Of a stretch of 64,000 nt of DNA, positions 15,219-23,774 are shown piece after piece (position 1 is the stretch's first letter; each line of letters opens with the position of its first letter). The DNA comes from Paenibacillus woosongensis (lineage in GTDB: Bacteria > Bacillota > Bacilli > Paenibacillales > Paenibacillaceae), in contig NZ_WNZW01000003.1 of the NCBI RefSeq assembly GCF_009725165.1, forward strand, positions 1 through 64,000, written 5' to 3'. The position numbers and the translations under genes are program-made. The notes under the pieces were generated by a model that saw only the letters and a program-made list of their open reading frames with translations, did no database searches and was not told where the DNA came from.

Positions 15219-16202
15219 ATGAAGCATATGCCCGAAGGCAGTTACCCTTTTCCAATGTACTCAGGGCTTTTAGAGCCAGAACACTACAAGAAAATAGGCG
15301 CGGCGATATGGCTTTTTGCATGGTGCATTAGCTCCACGACCAAGGAGGTTGAGAAAGACGGGACTGTCTGGGGTATAGTGCTCGGCAATAAGCCCTTGAA
15401 ACTGTCGGACATTGCTGAACGATTTGGGGTCAATAACAAAACGGTAAGCCGCTGGATAGACACCTTAGAGCAACATGAGTACATACGAGTGACCAGGGCT
15501 GCAAGGGGATTAATTTTATCGGTTCGAAATTCGAAGAAGTGGACGGACAAGACGGACAAAAATGTCCGATCACCCGGAAGTGAACAGACAGAAATGTCTT
15601 ATCACAGCGACAGTGATAAGACAAATATGTCCGATCTCTCGAATGATGATCAGACAGAAATGTCCGATCAGTTAGGTAATGAACAGACAATATTGTCCGA
15701 TCATGAGAAAAATTCAGCAAGTGATCGGACAGAAATGTCTGATCTAAAAGATATTAAAGATCTTACTACTACTACTACTACGGATTTCGAAATTGATTCG
15801 ATAGATGCAAGATCAAACGGAATGATTGCTATTTTAAACGCTTATTGCAAATTGCATAGAAAACTTGATTTTCATGTTAAACCACGTGAACGCGAAGCCA
15901 TGGGTAAGATGGTCGCCGGGGGGATGCCGGTACCCTTTACCATCCGAACTATGGAGAGCCTGCTTCAGGCAAAGCGTGAACGGGAGGGAGACAGCTTTAA
16001 ATACCCGACTAGCTTTTTGTATTACGTGGACGCAATCGAGGAAGCCTGGCTAAACTCCCAAACTACCAGCCCACAGATGGTTGGAGTCGCCCAGGGAGCG
16101 CCAGAACATCCAAAACGAATGACCAAACAACAGCGAGAAATTGATGCATTAGAACGATTTATCGAGGAGGAACGAAGACGTGGAGCTCATAGAAGTCGCT
16201 GA
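15219..16202 (+). CDS. Replication initiator (DnaD/winged-helix type) containing the iteron array
   Basis: 327 aa. N-terminal winged helix (LKLSDIAERFGVNNKTVSRW then IDTLEQHEYIRV, residues about 65-105), a repeat-coded linker (about residues 110-180: QTEMSD-like units every 11 aa) and a C-terminal helical domain. The layout matches phage replisome organisers whose origin lies inside their own gene. It is followed by the loader and DnaB, as in SPP1-like modules. Start ATG 15219 is upstream of MPEGSYPF (ATG 15228 possible). Confidence 0.82.
   Translation: MKHMPEGSYPFPMYSGLLEPEHYKKIGAAIWLFAWCISSTTKEVEKDGTVWGIVLGNKPLKLSDIAERFGVNNKTVSRWIDTLEQHEYIRVTRAARGLILSVRNSKKWTDKTDKNVRSPGSEQTEMSYHSDSDKTNMSDLSNDDQTEMSDQLGNEQTILSDHEKNSASDRTEMSDLKDIKDLTTTTTTDFEIDSIDARSNGMIAILNAYCKLHRKLDFHVKPREREAMGKMVAGGMPVPFTIRTMESLLQAKREREGDSFKYPTSFLYYVDAIEEAWLNSQTTSPQMVGVAQGAPEHPKRMTKQQREIDALERFIEEERRRGAHRSR
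15551..15785. other. Probable phage replication origin: six phased iterons plus AT/TAC-rich tract
   Basis: Near-palindromic cores of the type RGACAGAAATGTCY start at 15554, 15586, 15619, 15652, 15685 and 15727. The steps are 32, 33, 33, 33 and 42 bp, about three or four helical turns. Each core is usually flanked by GATC/GAAC on the left and GATC on the right. The array ends in an AT-rich stretch (AAAGATATTAAAGATC) and a (TAC)n run at 15764-15781, a plausible unwinding element. All inside the initiator gene. Confidence 0.82.
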
Positions 16203-16518
16203 ACTATACAAGCATATAAAAAAGCACTATCCCTTCTTCGATGCATCCGTTGAAAAAATCAAGGAAGACCATGAACAGTATCTTAAAGACTTCCCGGAGG
16301 ATATAGCCTGGCATAACATCCATCAGCATATTAAGACTGAGACTGTAACACCGGGGATACCGCACATTCGCGGGAGGCTCGGTGAGCAGATTGAGCGTGA
16401 CCGGATGCAGACGGCGACCGCCGAATACTTCGCAACTCGGGAGGAGGCGCGGAAGCAAGCATGTCTACCGCCGCCAGGCTGGAAGGAGGCTGTCTATGCA
16501 AAGCTCGGTCGATCCTGA
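16180..16518 (+). CDS. Putative helicase loader (G39P-like)
   Basis: 112 aa, GTG start after GAGGAGGAACG, overlapping the initiator 3' end. N-terminal helical region (ELYKHIKKHYPFFDASVEKI, then EDHEQYLKDFPEDIAWHNIHQH) resembles the SPP1 G39P helicase loader/inhibitor fold, followed by a disordered tail ending near GWKEAVYAKLG. Position between initiator and DnaB supports the call. Confidence 0.65.
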   Translation: MELIEVAELYKHIKKHYPFFDASVEKIKEDHEQYLKDFPEDIAWHNIHQHIKTETVTPGIPHIRGRLGEQIERDRMQTATAEYFATREEARKQACLPPPGWKEAVYAKLGRS

Positions 16519-17920
16519 AGTGATAATGCCCCACGATTTGGCTTCTGAGTGTTCAGTGATCGGCGCGATCCTGGTCGAAGCGGAGGTATATGAGCAAGCC
16601 GAATCACTTAGTCCGCAGGCGTTTTACAACGACATTAATCGGACGATATTCGCCCGGATTACTGATCTTGCAAACGAAGGAGAGCCGATTGACCTTGTGA
16701 CGTTGACCTCGCGCCTACAGGAACGGGGTGAGTTAGAAAAGATTGGCGGTGTCAGTTATTTATCCAAGCTGGCACATGCAGTGCCGAAGACAGAGAACAT
16801 CGAATCCTATGTGACCAAAGTGCAAGAGAAATTCTTGCTTCGAGAGATCATCCAATCCGCACAGTCACAGATTGCTGCAGCAGCTGCTGGCGGCAGTGAT
16901 GTTCAGACGTTGCTTACGGAAATGCAGCTAGCTACTGCCAAACTGACAGACCAAGCAGCTCCGCCACAAGATTTCAAATCGATCAAGGATGTTCTGATTG
17001 AAGTCGTTGAAACCACAGAAGACAAGGCTGAAGGTTTTAAAACCGGGAAAGTAACAGGCATTCAAACGGGATATGGGGATTTAGATGGTATGTTGGGAGG
17101 ATTGCAGAGGAGTGACTTGATCATTGTGGCGGCACGGCCGTCCGTGGGTAAGACAGCATTTGCTCTTAACATTGCTCAAAACGTAGCTACTCGGATTTCG
17201 GAGCCAGTAGCAATATTCAGTCTTGAAATGTCAGCCGCACAGTTGGTCACACGTATGGTCAGCGCAGAGGGCAATCTCGAGGCAGGCAAGCTTAAGATCG
17301 GGGACATGGGGGACGCCGATTGGGGCACAATGGCGGATGCCGTCGGTGTCCTGGGCAGTACGAATATCAAGATTGATGATTCCGCAGGCATTACGATTCA
17401 TGATATCCGGGCAAAATGTCGGCGGTTGAAGAAGCAAGAAGGTCTGGGCCTGGTCGTGATCGATTACCTGCAACTAATTGCTAGCGTTGGTAAAGGTCGC
17501 GGTTCCGAGAACAGGCAGCAGGAAGTGTCTGAGATTTCCCGGACGCTGAAACATCTGGCTCGTGAGCTGGATGTTCCGGTCATCGCCTTATCCCAACTCA
17601 GCCGGGGCGTGGAGCAGCGGCAGGACAAGCGGCCGATGATGTCCGACTTGCGGGAATCAGGGGCGATAGAGCAGGATGCCGATGTCGTGGCGTTCTTGTA
17701 TCGGGATGATTATTACAACCAGGAGACGGAGAAGAAGAACATCATCGAGATTATTATTGCTAAGCAGCGGAACGGTCCAGTTGGCACGGTTGAGCTCGTG
17801 TTCCTGAAGCAATTCAATAAGTTTGTAAACTACGAGCGCGTGCATACAGATCCAGGGCCAGTACCACCCGAGCCAACGAAACGTATTCCGGACATGCACA
17901 GAAGAAATAGGGCGTCGTGA
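16496..17920 (+). CDS. dnaB: Replicative DNA helicase (DnaB family)
   Basis: 474 aa. N-terminal DnaB domain (PHDLASECSVIGAILVE) and C-terminal RecA-type domain with Walker A ARPSVGKTAFALNIA (about residues 212-225), FSLEMSAAQL, Walker B VIDYLQLI, SQLSRGVEQR, SDLRESGAIEQDAD. I chose ATG 16496 with GGAAGGAGG upstream over longer in-frame extensions. Unwinds DNA at the phage fork. Confidence 0.95.
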   Translation: MQSSVDPEVIMPHDLASECSVIGAILVEAEVYEQAESLSPQAFYNDINRTIFARITDLANEGEPIDLVTLTSRLQERGELEKIGGVSYLSKLAHAVPKTENIESYVTKVQEKFLLREIIQSAQSQIAAAAAGGSDVQTLLTEMQLATAKLTDQAAPPQDFKSIKDVLIEVVETTEDKAEGFKTGKVTGIQTGYGDLDGMLGGLQRSDLIIVAARPSVGKTAFALNIAQNVATRISEPVAIFSLEMSAAQLVTRMVSAEGNLEAGKLKIGDMGDADWGTMADAVGVLGSTNIKIDDSAGITIHDIRAKCRRLKKQEGLGLVVIDYLQLIASVGKGRGSENRQQEVSEISRTLKHLARELDVPVIALSQLSRGVEQRQDKRPMMSDLRESGAIEQDADVVAFLYRDDYYNQETEKKNIIEIIIAKQRNGPVGTVELVFLKQFNKFVNYERVHTDPGPVPPEPTKRIPDMHRRNRAS

Positions 17921-17935
17921 GGAGGAGGGTGAGAA

Positions 17936-18121
17936 TTGAGTACTCCGTGGAGCAAGTGGAGTGTTTACGAGTATATGCGACACACATACATGTGGACTGG
18001 TCGGCAGCCGGATCTGTCGGAACTGATCGGGAACTTTTCGGAAGTTCCATTGTCGGAGATTAAGGAGGGCATGAAAGAATTCGAGCTCACCGTCACGATC
18101 GGGGGCGGTAAACGTGTGTAG
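17936..18121 (+). CDS. Hypothetical protein, 61 aa
   Basis: TTG start after GGAGGAGGGTG. Trp/Tyr-rich N-terminus (TPWSKWSVYEYMRHTYMW) and SEVPLSEIKEGMKEFELTV. Lies between the helicase and RusA. Unknown. Confidence 0.55.
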   Translation: MSTPWSKWSVYEYMRHTYMWTGRQPDLSELIGNFSEVPLSEIKEGMKEFELTVTIGGGKRV

Positions 18122-18329
18122 TGAAGCATTGGTAGATCCATTTTTTCAAGATGTGCCCTGGGACTTGATATATAACGACAGCGGCGAGTTGATCGGTGAG
18201 GTTTATGTGCTGCTGGGGGCAGCACGGAGGGAGGGAGATCCATATGATTCAGTTCACCGTTTACGGCGAACCGGTCGCGCAGGGAAGGCCAAAGTTCAGC
18301 ACGGCGGGAGGGTTCCCAAAGGCGTATGA
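18114..18329 (+). CDS. Possible small protein overlapping RusA
   Basis: GTG-start frame of 71 codons. The first 40 residues look protein-like (EALVDPFFQDVPWDLIYNDS GELIGEV split over a Ser-Gly turn), but the last 28 codons overlap rusA in another frame. Either a real gene with a long overlap or one whose end has been overwritten. Confidence 0.35.
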   Translation: MCSEALVDPFFQDVPWDLIYNDSGELIGEVYVLLGAARREGDPYDSVHRLRRTGRAGKAKVQHGGRVPKGV

Positions 18330-18657
18330 CCCTGCGAAATCCCGACATTATAAGGATTATGTTCGTTTGGCCGCTACGGAGTATGCTCCGGCAGTACCAT
18401 TAGAAGGCCCGATCGGAATGGTCTTGACGGTTTATAGATCTACACCAAAGAGCTTCAGTAGGAAAAAAGCCGCGCTGGCCGAAGAGGGGAAACTTACTCC
18501 AACGACTAAGCCAGACGTGGACAATTACCTCAAAGGGGTCAAGGATGCGCTTAAGGGCGTAATTTGGCGGGATGACAGTCAGGTTGTTGAGGTTTATGCA
18601 CGGAAGCGGTACAGCGCCCGGCCAAGGATTGAAGTAAAAATCAAGGAGTTATCATAA
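18244..18657 (+). CDS. rusA: RusA-family Holliday junction resolvase
   Basis: 137 aa. FTVYGEPVAQGRPKFS at the start and the catalytic acidic cluster TKPDVDNYLKGVKDALKGVI then WRDDSQV are diagnostic of RusA/YqaN-type phage endonucleases. Start ATG 18244 with GGGAGGGAG upstream. Resolves branched DNA during phage replication and packaging. Confidence 0.92.
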   Translation: MIQFTVYGEPVAQGRPKFSTAGGFPKAYDPAKSRHYKDYVRLAATEYAPAVPLEGPIGMVLTVYRSTPKSFSRKKAALAEEGKLTPTTKPDVDNYLKGVKDALKGVIWRDDSQVVEVYARKRYSARPRIEVKIKELS

Positions 18658-18686
18658 TTTTTCATAGAGGGGAAAGTGATGGGGAT

Positions 18687-19433
18687 ATGTTTATGAAGAA
18701 TCACGCAAAATTTACTGCCGAAATTGCGAAGGGTATCAGCATCAAAGAAACAAACGTCGAGGTGAAACTGCTTATTCCTTTGAAGTCTGCCCAGGAACAT
18801 TTGGTTTTCCTTAGCAGTAACCAAGGGGAAAAAATAAATGTCTTCCTCGGTGATCCGCAGGCAGCGCTTGATTTCGGTGAAGATGAGGATGCCATGTATC
18901 AAAAATATACAGGTCGCTACGTTACCACTGACAGCTCCGGCGTGGTTACCAAGGTCGAGAAGCCGGATGGTGAAGAGGAAGATGAGAATCAGCAACAGTT
19001 ATTTGAAGCAGGACTGGAACAAGGTGACGATGAGCCAGATGAATACGAACAAGAATTACTCAATGCGATGGATCAGCAAAATAATTCTGACATTCCAGAC
19101 TGGATGCAGGACGAATCGACTAGCGATCAGGAAATGGATTTTGGCGAACAAAGTGAGCAAAATGGAGAACCTTCTCACGAAGCTGCAGTTGATTCAGAAA
19201 CTGTTCCAGAGGTCGATAAAAAGCAGCTGGAAGAATTCATCCTGAAGGAGCAGCCGATGTTTGAAGATATTCCGTTTGACTTTCCTCAATTCTTGAAACG
19301 CCGGAAGGAAGAGGGCAAGACATGGATAGAGATTGCCAAGGAAGCCGGCGTACCGAGCTCACAAATTAATTCCAAGTATGTTGTGTATAAGAAGCGAGTA
19401 ACTAAGATGATGAAAGACGGCGGGGCAGCGTAA
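18687..19433 (+). CDS. Hypothetical early protein with acidic linker, 248 aa
   Basis: An N-terminal beta-rich domain (ISIKETNVEVKLLIPLKSAQ, VFLGDPQAALDF, residues 1-75), a long acidic Gln/Glu/Asp linker (75-190), and a C-terminal HTH-like helical segment (FPQFLKRRKEEGKTWIEIAK, EAGVPSSQINSKYVVYKKRV). Could be a DNA-binding scaffold; family not recognised. Ends at a hairpin (19451-19474). Confidence 0.65.
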   Translation: MFMKNHAKFTAEIAKGISIKETNVEVKLLIPLKSAQEHLVFLSSNQGEKINVFLGDPQAALDFGEDEDAMYQKYTGRYVTTDSSGVVTKVEKPDGEEEDENQQQLFEAGLEQGDDEPDEYEQELLNAMDQQNNSDIPDWMQDESTSDQEMDFGEQSEQNGEPSHEAAVDSETVPEVDKKQLEEFILKEQPMFEDIPFDFPQFLKRRKEEGKTWIEIAKEAGVPSSQINSKYVVYKKRVTKMMKDGGAA

Positions 19434-19450
19434 CCAGGCGTTTGAAAATA

Positions 19451-19474
19451 AAAAGGGCCCATTGCGGCCCTTTA
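19451..19474. terminator. Weak intrinsic terminator or hairpin
   Basis: AAAGGGCC-CATTGC-GGCCCTTT directly after the gene; A-rich before it, but no T-run after it, so it terminates poorly on the plus strand. Confidence 0.45.
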
Positions 19475-19511
19475 ACCAAACATATGATCTTATTTTTGTG
19501 AGGTGTAGGAC

Positions 19512-19748
19512 ATGAAGAACACTTTGGGGGATTTGAATAATCACTTATTTGCTCAACTTGAGCGACTAAGTGATGAAGAATTATCCGGGGAAAAGTTGTT
19601 TGATGAAATCAGTAGAGCCAAGGCTGTCACGAGTGTAGCATCTCAGATCATTGCAAACGGAACTCTGGTGTTGGAGGCCAGGAAGCTTGCAGACGATCGA
19701 ATGAATGCGGACACTAAGATTCCTAAGATGCTAGAAGGTGGCAGCTGA
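19512..19748 (+). CDS. Hypothetical protein, 78 aa
   Basis: Helical protein (LNNHLFAQLERLSDEELSGE, ISRAKAVTSVASQIIANGTL) of a type common in Gram-positive phages next to HNH genes. Overlaps the HNH gene by one base. Unknown role. Confidence 0.7.
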   Translation: MKNTLGDLNNHLFAQLERLSDEELSGEKLFDEISRAKAVTSVASQIIANGTLVLEARKLADDRMNADTKIPKMLEGGS

Positions 19749-20545
19749 TGCATCGCTGGACGGATGAGCAGAAAAACTATATTCGTGAGATAGCCCAAGG
19801 CAGGTATAATTCTGAAATTGTTGATTTGTTTAATAACAGGTTTGGAACTGAGATCTCTGAGGGACAAATTAAAAGCTTTAAGGCAAACCATAAGATAAAA
19901 AGTAATGTCCCACGGAAACGCACAACCGGCGATGAAGGTTTGTTCACACTAGAGCAAAAGGAGTTCATCAGGCAAAATGTTGAGGGCCGACTAAATCAAG
20001 AACTCGCTGATCTAGTCAATGAAAAATTTGGTCTACAGATCACGGCTAGGCAAATGAATACGTATAAAAAAAATCACGGTTTGGTAAGTGGATTGGATTT
20101 TCGGTTCCCAAAAGGGTTTACTCCGGCAAATAAAGGAACAAAGGGACTATACAATGTAGGCGGTAATCGTACTTCGTTTAAGCCAGGTCATAAGCCTTCG
20201 AATTATAAACCTGTTGGTTATGAACGAATTGATCGTGATGGATATACGCTGATTAAAGTTTCTGATGAAGGCCCTTGGAACAAAAGATGGCGACATAAGC
20301 ACAAGGTGATTTGGGAAGAAAAGCATGGCCCAATTCCAAAAGGTCACGTAATTATCTTTGCAGATCAGAACAAACGTAACATTCATTTGGATAACTTGAT
20401 TCTGATCAAACAGAGCCAACTTTCAGTCTTGAATAGAAAAGGCTTGCTCCATAATGATGCTGAACTAACCAAAACCGGCATAATCATGGCGGACATATAT
20501 CGGAAAATTAGCGAAAGAAAGCGAAATGGAAAGGGAAGGCGTTAA
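19748..20545 (+). CDS. HNH homing-type endonuclease
   Basis: 265 aa. Two N-terminal Myb/HTH-like repeats (WTDEQKNYIREIAQGRYNSE; FTLEQKEFIRQNVEGRLNQE), basic linker, then an HNH_3 domain: VGYERIDRDGYTLIKVSDEG, KHKVIWEEKHGPIPKGHVII, NIHLDNLILI. Free-standing phage HNH genes of this form often behave as homing endonucleases. Confidence 0.85.
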   Translation: MHRWTDEQKNYIREIAQGRYNSEIVDLFNNRFGTEISEGQIKSFKANHKIKSNVPRKRTTGDEGLFTLEQKEFIRQNVEGRLNQELADLVNEKFGLQITARQMNTYKKNHGLVSGLDFRFPKGFTPANKGTKGLYNVGGNRTSFKPGHKPSNYKPVGYERIDRDGYTLIKVSDEGPWNKRWRHKHKVIWEEKHGPIPKGHVIIFADQNKRNIHLDNLILIKQSQLSVLNRKGLLHNDAELTKTGIIMADIYRKISERKRNGKGRR

Positions 20546-20567
20546 GCCATTTCAAGGGGGGAGAAAC

Positions 20568-20834
20568 ATGACCAGACAGTTCTCGCACGAAGAATGTATG
20601 TCGCTGCTGGCCGACATAAGGAGCTCACAGCTTGGTGACTGGACGCATGATATCCATACGATCGAATCCGGCCCGGCTAGATTTGTAGCTCGCGCCAAAA
20701 TCCCAAGCGGCACCGAGGTTGTCTACTATCGGACTGAGAGTGGCGCAAGGGCATGGCCAGCGGCTAATTGGGACAGGTACGCAGTGCCTCGAGCGGTTAA
20801 GCAAGTGGAACCGGAGCAACTGGAGTTATTTTAA
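20568..20834 (+). CDS. Hypothetical protein, 88 aa
   Basis: ATG after GGGGGGAGAAAC. Compact alpha/beta protein with WTHDIHTIESGPARFVARAK and EVVYYRTESGARAWPAANWD; ends LELF. No family recognised; unrelated to the HNH gene it follows. Confidence 0.6.
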   Translation: MTRQFSHEECMSLLADIRSSQLGDWTHDIHTIESGPARFVARAKIPSGTEVVYYRTESGARAWPAANWDRYAVPRAVKQVEPEQLELF

Positions 20835-20851
20835 AAGGATGGTGACACACG

Positions 20852-21247
20852 ATGACCAACAAGCCATTAACCCAACGGCAAGCTGAGGCACTGGAGTTCA
20901 TAAAATCATTCGTGGCCAATAAGAGGTATCCTCCGACGGTGAGGGAGATCGCCGATCACATGCATTACAGTTCATCTTCGACCGTGTTTGAACTTCTTGG
21001 GCAGCTTGTTAAGAAGGGCTTCATATCCAAAGGGGAGGGGCCGAGAACAATTCAAGTTATTGATAAAAACGACATTCCCGGAAGCAGAGATAGGTCAAGT
21101 AGAGAAGATGTTCTGAGAATGAAGGCAGCCCTTAGGAACATATTGGACATTTGCACGGATGATTTTGCTAGATACCAGGCACGTTATGGCCTTGGTATTA
21201 ATGAAGAAGGGAGCAATGAAGGTTATGAGCGAACCAGGACTTTATAA
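20852..21247 (+). CDS. LexA-type DNA-binding protein without the peptidase domain
   Basis: 131 aa. LTQRQAEALEFIKSFVANKR, YPPTVREIADHMHYSSSSTV and FELLGQLVKKGFISKGEGPR form a clear LexA winged helix (residues 5-70). The Ser/Lys peptidase domain is missing and replaced by about 60 unrelated residues. It could compete at LexA boxes such as those at 4394 and 4627, or bind other operators. A non-cleavable LexA-like protein on a prophage with SOS boxes is noteworthy. Confidence 0.82.
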   Translation: MTNKPLTQRQAEALEFIKSFVANKRYPPTVREIADHMHYSSSSTVFELLGQLVKKGFISKGEGPRTIQVIDKNDIPGSRDRSSREDVLRMKAALRNILDICTDDFARYQARYGLGINEEGSNEGYERTRTL

Positions 21248-21599
21248 CAAATACCAGATTATCAACCGAGAGACCGGGCAGGAGTTGGTAGGCGCCTCCT
21301 TCGTGCTTAAGCCGGCCAATGATTCGGCGGCGCGGGCGGCATTAATGGCGTATGCCGAGGTTACGGATAACAGGCAGCTCGCTATAGAGATTACAGCATG
21401 GGTTTCAAGCCTGCCGGAGCTGATGAAATGTGATTGGTGTGACGAGCCGGCGGCGGAGTTAAGTAATCCTCACATGTTTGATATGGCAATTGGAAAACGC
21501 ATGTGCCGTCATTGTTGGGAGCATGACCGAGAGGCTTACATGGGAGTATACGGTGAAGATATCGGGCAGTTCAAATCGATTGGAGGGGACAACCCTTGA
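21225..21599 (+). CDS. Zinc-binding hypothetical protein, 124 aa
   Basis: ATG 21225 preferred (GAAGG upstream). The frame overlaps the LexA-like gene end. N-terminal alpha/beta part, then a CDWC ... MCRHC zinc knuckle near the C-terminus. Overlaps the ASCH gene by 4 bp. Function unknown. Confidence 0.65.
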   Translation: MSEPGLYNKYQIINRETGQELVGASFVLKPANDSAARAALMAYAEVTDNRQLAIEITAWVSSLPELMKCDWCDEPAAELSNPHMFDMAIGKRMCRHCWEHDREAYMGVYGEDIGQFKSIGGDNP

Positions 21600-22069
21600 A
21601 AGCCATAACGATTATTCAGCCCTGGGCGACACTGATCGCTCTTGAAGAAAAGAAATTTGAAACCCGTGGTTGGGCGACCAGGTACCGTGGAGAACTGGCC
21701 ATCCATGCTGGCAAGCAGATGGATAGGGAGATATGCCAACAGGAGCCTTTTCGCAGCGTACTGTCCAAGCATGGCTATACGGCAGATAATTTGCCGACAG
21801 GAGCAGTGGTGGCCGTAGCCAATTTGACCGAGTGTTGTCGAATTGAAAGGTTGGGAGATTGGGGGGGCGATATTGAACCTGTTAAATTGCATTATCCCAA
21901 CGGAAGAGTCTTAATTTGGGCCGGAGCTTTAAAAAATACTAAAGAATTCTTTTTTGGAGATTACACAGACGGCCGCTATGCCTGGGAGCTTACGGACGTC
22001 CAACAGCTGCAGGATCCGATCCCGGCCAAGGGCATGCAGCGGCTATGGAATTGGGAGTATGTAAAGTAA
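21596..22069 (+). CDS. ASCH-domain protein
   Basis: 157 aa. MKAITIIQPWATLIALEEKK then FETRGWATRYRGELAIHAGK is the ASCH/PUA-like signature, with AVVAVANLTECC and YAWELTDVQQL following. ASCH proteins bind RNA or nucleotides; some cleave modified nucleosides. Phage role unknown. Confidence 0.88.
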   Translation: MKAITIIQPWATLIALEEKKFETRGWATRYRGELAIHAGKQMDREICQQEPFRSVLSKHGYTADNLPTGAVVAVANLTECCRIERLGDWGGDIEPVKLHYPNGRVLIWAGALKNTKEFFFGDYTDGRYAWELTDVQQLQDPIPAKGMQRLWNWEYVK

Positions 22070-22093
22070 ACACTTTTTTAAAGGAGGATAGTC

Positions 22094-22408
22094 ATGGCAA
22101 ACCGTTATACGCTTACAGAGAAGATTCGGGAGAAATATACTCCTATTGTCCAGGAATTCATCCAAAAGTTAGAGGATTCAAATCCAAAAGACACTGATAT
22201 TCTCTTGGAGGTTGATTTTAGTGACACAGAGCTTAATCCATACACCTTGGGAGAACTCCTGGAGGAGCTTGGGTATGAGAGAGGCGACCAACAAGAGAAT
22301 GGTTGGCAGTTGAATTTCTGGATTCCTTATACAAAGCAAGGTTGCAAGGCTATTCAAGTTGATGGGACAGGAATTACATTCGAACTAAAATTGATGGAAA
22401 AAAATTAA
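22094..22408 (+). CDS. Hypothetical protein, 104 aa
   Basis: ATG after AAAGGAGGATAGTC. Alpha/beta, acidic; WQLNFWIPYTKQGCKAIQVD and TGITFELKLMEKN at the end. Unknown. Confidence 0.65.
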   Translation: MANRYTLTEKIREKYTPIVQEFIQKLEDSNPKDTDILLEVDFSDTELNPYTLGELLEELGYERGDQQENGWQLNFWIPYTKQGCKAIQVDGTGITFELKLMEKN

Positions 22409-22427
22409 TGCGACAGGGGGCACGACG

Positions 22428-22586
22428 GTGCTAGATAAAGGATTTGAGTGTGAAGTATGGACGCCCGAGCGGATCGAGGCACACTTAAAAGTGATCGGCG
22501 CGGACAAGCCGCCAGAACCGCAGAATGAGTTTCCGTTTAAGATTACAGCTCCGAAGCAGGGGCGTTGGGGAAAATACTTAAAATGA
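22428..22586 (+). CDS. Small hypothetical protein, 52 aa
   Basis: GTG start after AGGGGG. Reads KGFECEVWTPERIEAHLKVI then ends PKQGRWGKYLK. Followed by a GC-rich hairpin (GACCCCC ... GGGGGTC, 22593-22624) without a T-run. Last gene of the early operon. Confidence 0.55.
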   Translation: MLDKGFECEVWTPERIEAHLKVIGADKPPEPQNEFPFKITAPKQGRWGKYLK

Positions 22587-22692
22587 ATATGCAAAGACCC
22601 CCATATCCTTGGCCGGGGCGGGGGTCAATCGGTAAATGTTTCCTTCATTCTCATTCAAATATAGCACACAAAGGGGAATGAGGGGAATGGCG

Positions 22693-23178
22693 ATGGCGTG
22701 GGAACAGGGGGAGCTTTTTCCGAAGGCATCAGAGCAGGAGATCCAGCGTACAAAGTTCCTGCTCGGGAAATATACAAGTATGATTTCTTTGATGCGAGAC
22801 TTCGAGGAAAATGAACAGGATTTGAAGCAGGTGGCCATTGATGGGGAAGTGGCTCGCCGCATTGATCAGGAAGACCTTCATGCGGATAAGACAGCTAATG
22901 CAACGATTATGATTGAGAAGCAGCGTTGGGTTTATCAGCAATATAAGTTTTACACTACACAACTATTAAGAGCTTGGGGGCTTATTCAAGATCCTGATGA
23001 GAAGCGGGCGGTTGAATACCGATATATCCAAGGTTATTCGCCTAAGGAGACAGTGCTGTTCTTCCGTCACAGTATGTCTGACAGTACTATTCGTCGAAAA
23101 ATCGATGACGGGGTGAAAAGCATGGCCAACTCGCTTAAGTTGATGGGATTCTTTGAACAAGACAACGCAGATTTTTAA
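22693..23178 (+). CDS. RinA/ArpU-like late transcription regulator
   Basis: 161 aa from ATG 22693 (GAGGGGA 6 nt upstream; earlier in-frame ATGs exist). Sigma-70-region-4-like C-terminus: DPDEKRAVEYRYIQGYSPKE, FFRHSMSDSTIRRKIDDGVK. This family activates late operons in Gram-positive phages, and the gene stands just before the packaging genes. Confidence 0.78.
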   Translation: MAWEQGELFPKASEQEIQRTKFLLGKYTSMISLMRDFEENEQDLKQVAIDGEVARRIDQEDLHADKTANATIMIEKQRWVYQQYKFYTTQLLRAWGLIQDPDEKRAVEYRYIQGYSPKETVLFFRHSMSDSTIRRKIDDGVKSMANSLKLMGFFEQDNADF

Positions 23179-23190
23179 TGGATATTAAAG

Positions 23191-23225
23191 ATAGCGGCAA
23201 GCTAAAATGATTAATTTGCCGCTAT
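23191..23225. terminator. Bidirectional terminator
   Basis: ATAGCGGCAA (23191-23200) and TTGCCGCTAT (23216-23225) pair perfectly over 10 bp; serves the convergent late-regulator and secreted-protein genes. Confidence 0.85.
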
Positions 23226-23230
23226 TGTGT

Positions 23231-23671
23231 TTATTTAATTTTATTCAACTTAGTAACTACAAATCCTTGATCATAATTATGCCGGAACGTAATTTGATAT
23301 TTTACTGCCTCTTTGTCGATTTTATTTTTGGTGACCTTGTGAAAACTCGCGATTAGATCCAATTCATAAAATCCACCGTCGGTTTGTCTCATACTAGTCA
23401 CTTTAAACGGATCAAAGCTATATATATTTTTGACTCCTGGAATTAAGTATTGTTTTTCTTGAAGAGCAAACAAAATTTTCCTCTGTAATTCAGTTGTTAA
23501 AATTCGTTCGAGTTGTCCTTCCCTGGATTTAGGAAATTCCCATAATGCAACCCACTCAATAGAGTCCTTTTTTTCTACCTGATTTTGCTTTGGGGGTAAA
23601 GCGGCTGCGGACTGACATGACAGCGACGTTCCGATAATGAGGCTTGCTGCAATGCTAAGTGTTTTTTTCAT
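23231..23671 (-). CDS. Secreted lysogeny-expressed protein (moron)
   Basis: 146 aa from ATG 23671 (GAGGTGAT upstream). N-terminal signal peptide MKKTLSIAASLIIGTSLSC followed by AALPPK; a lipobox-like LSC is possible. The mature part is alpha/beta with YELDLIASFHKV and VKYQITFRHNYDQGFVVTKL, faintly like DUF3888 proteins. Minus-strand orientation against the phage operons and the signal peptide suggest lysogenic conversion. Confidence 0.65.
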   Translation of the reverse strand: MKKTLSIAASLIIGTSLSCQSAAALPPKQNQVEKKDSIEWVALWEFPKSREGQLERILTTELQRKILFALQEKQYLIPGVKNIYSFDPFKVTSMRQTDGGFYELDLIASFHKVTKNKIDKEAVKYQITFRHNYDQGFVVTKLNKIK

Positions 23672-23774
23672 AAATATCACCTCATCATAGATCTTCCCCT
23701 TTATACATGATTTTATGTAATAGTGCATCAAAGGATAGCGAATCATAGTTAGATAGAGTTTTTGACCAAGAACT

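Noticed and set aside
15551..15745. CRISPR array
   Set aside because: Repeats are short palindromic cores with coding spacers in frame; no cas genes. Better explained as iterons.
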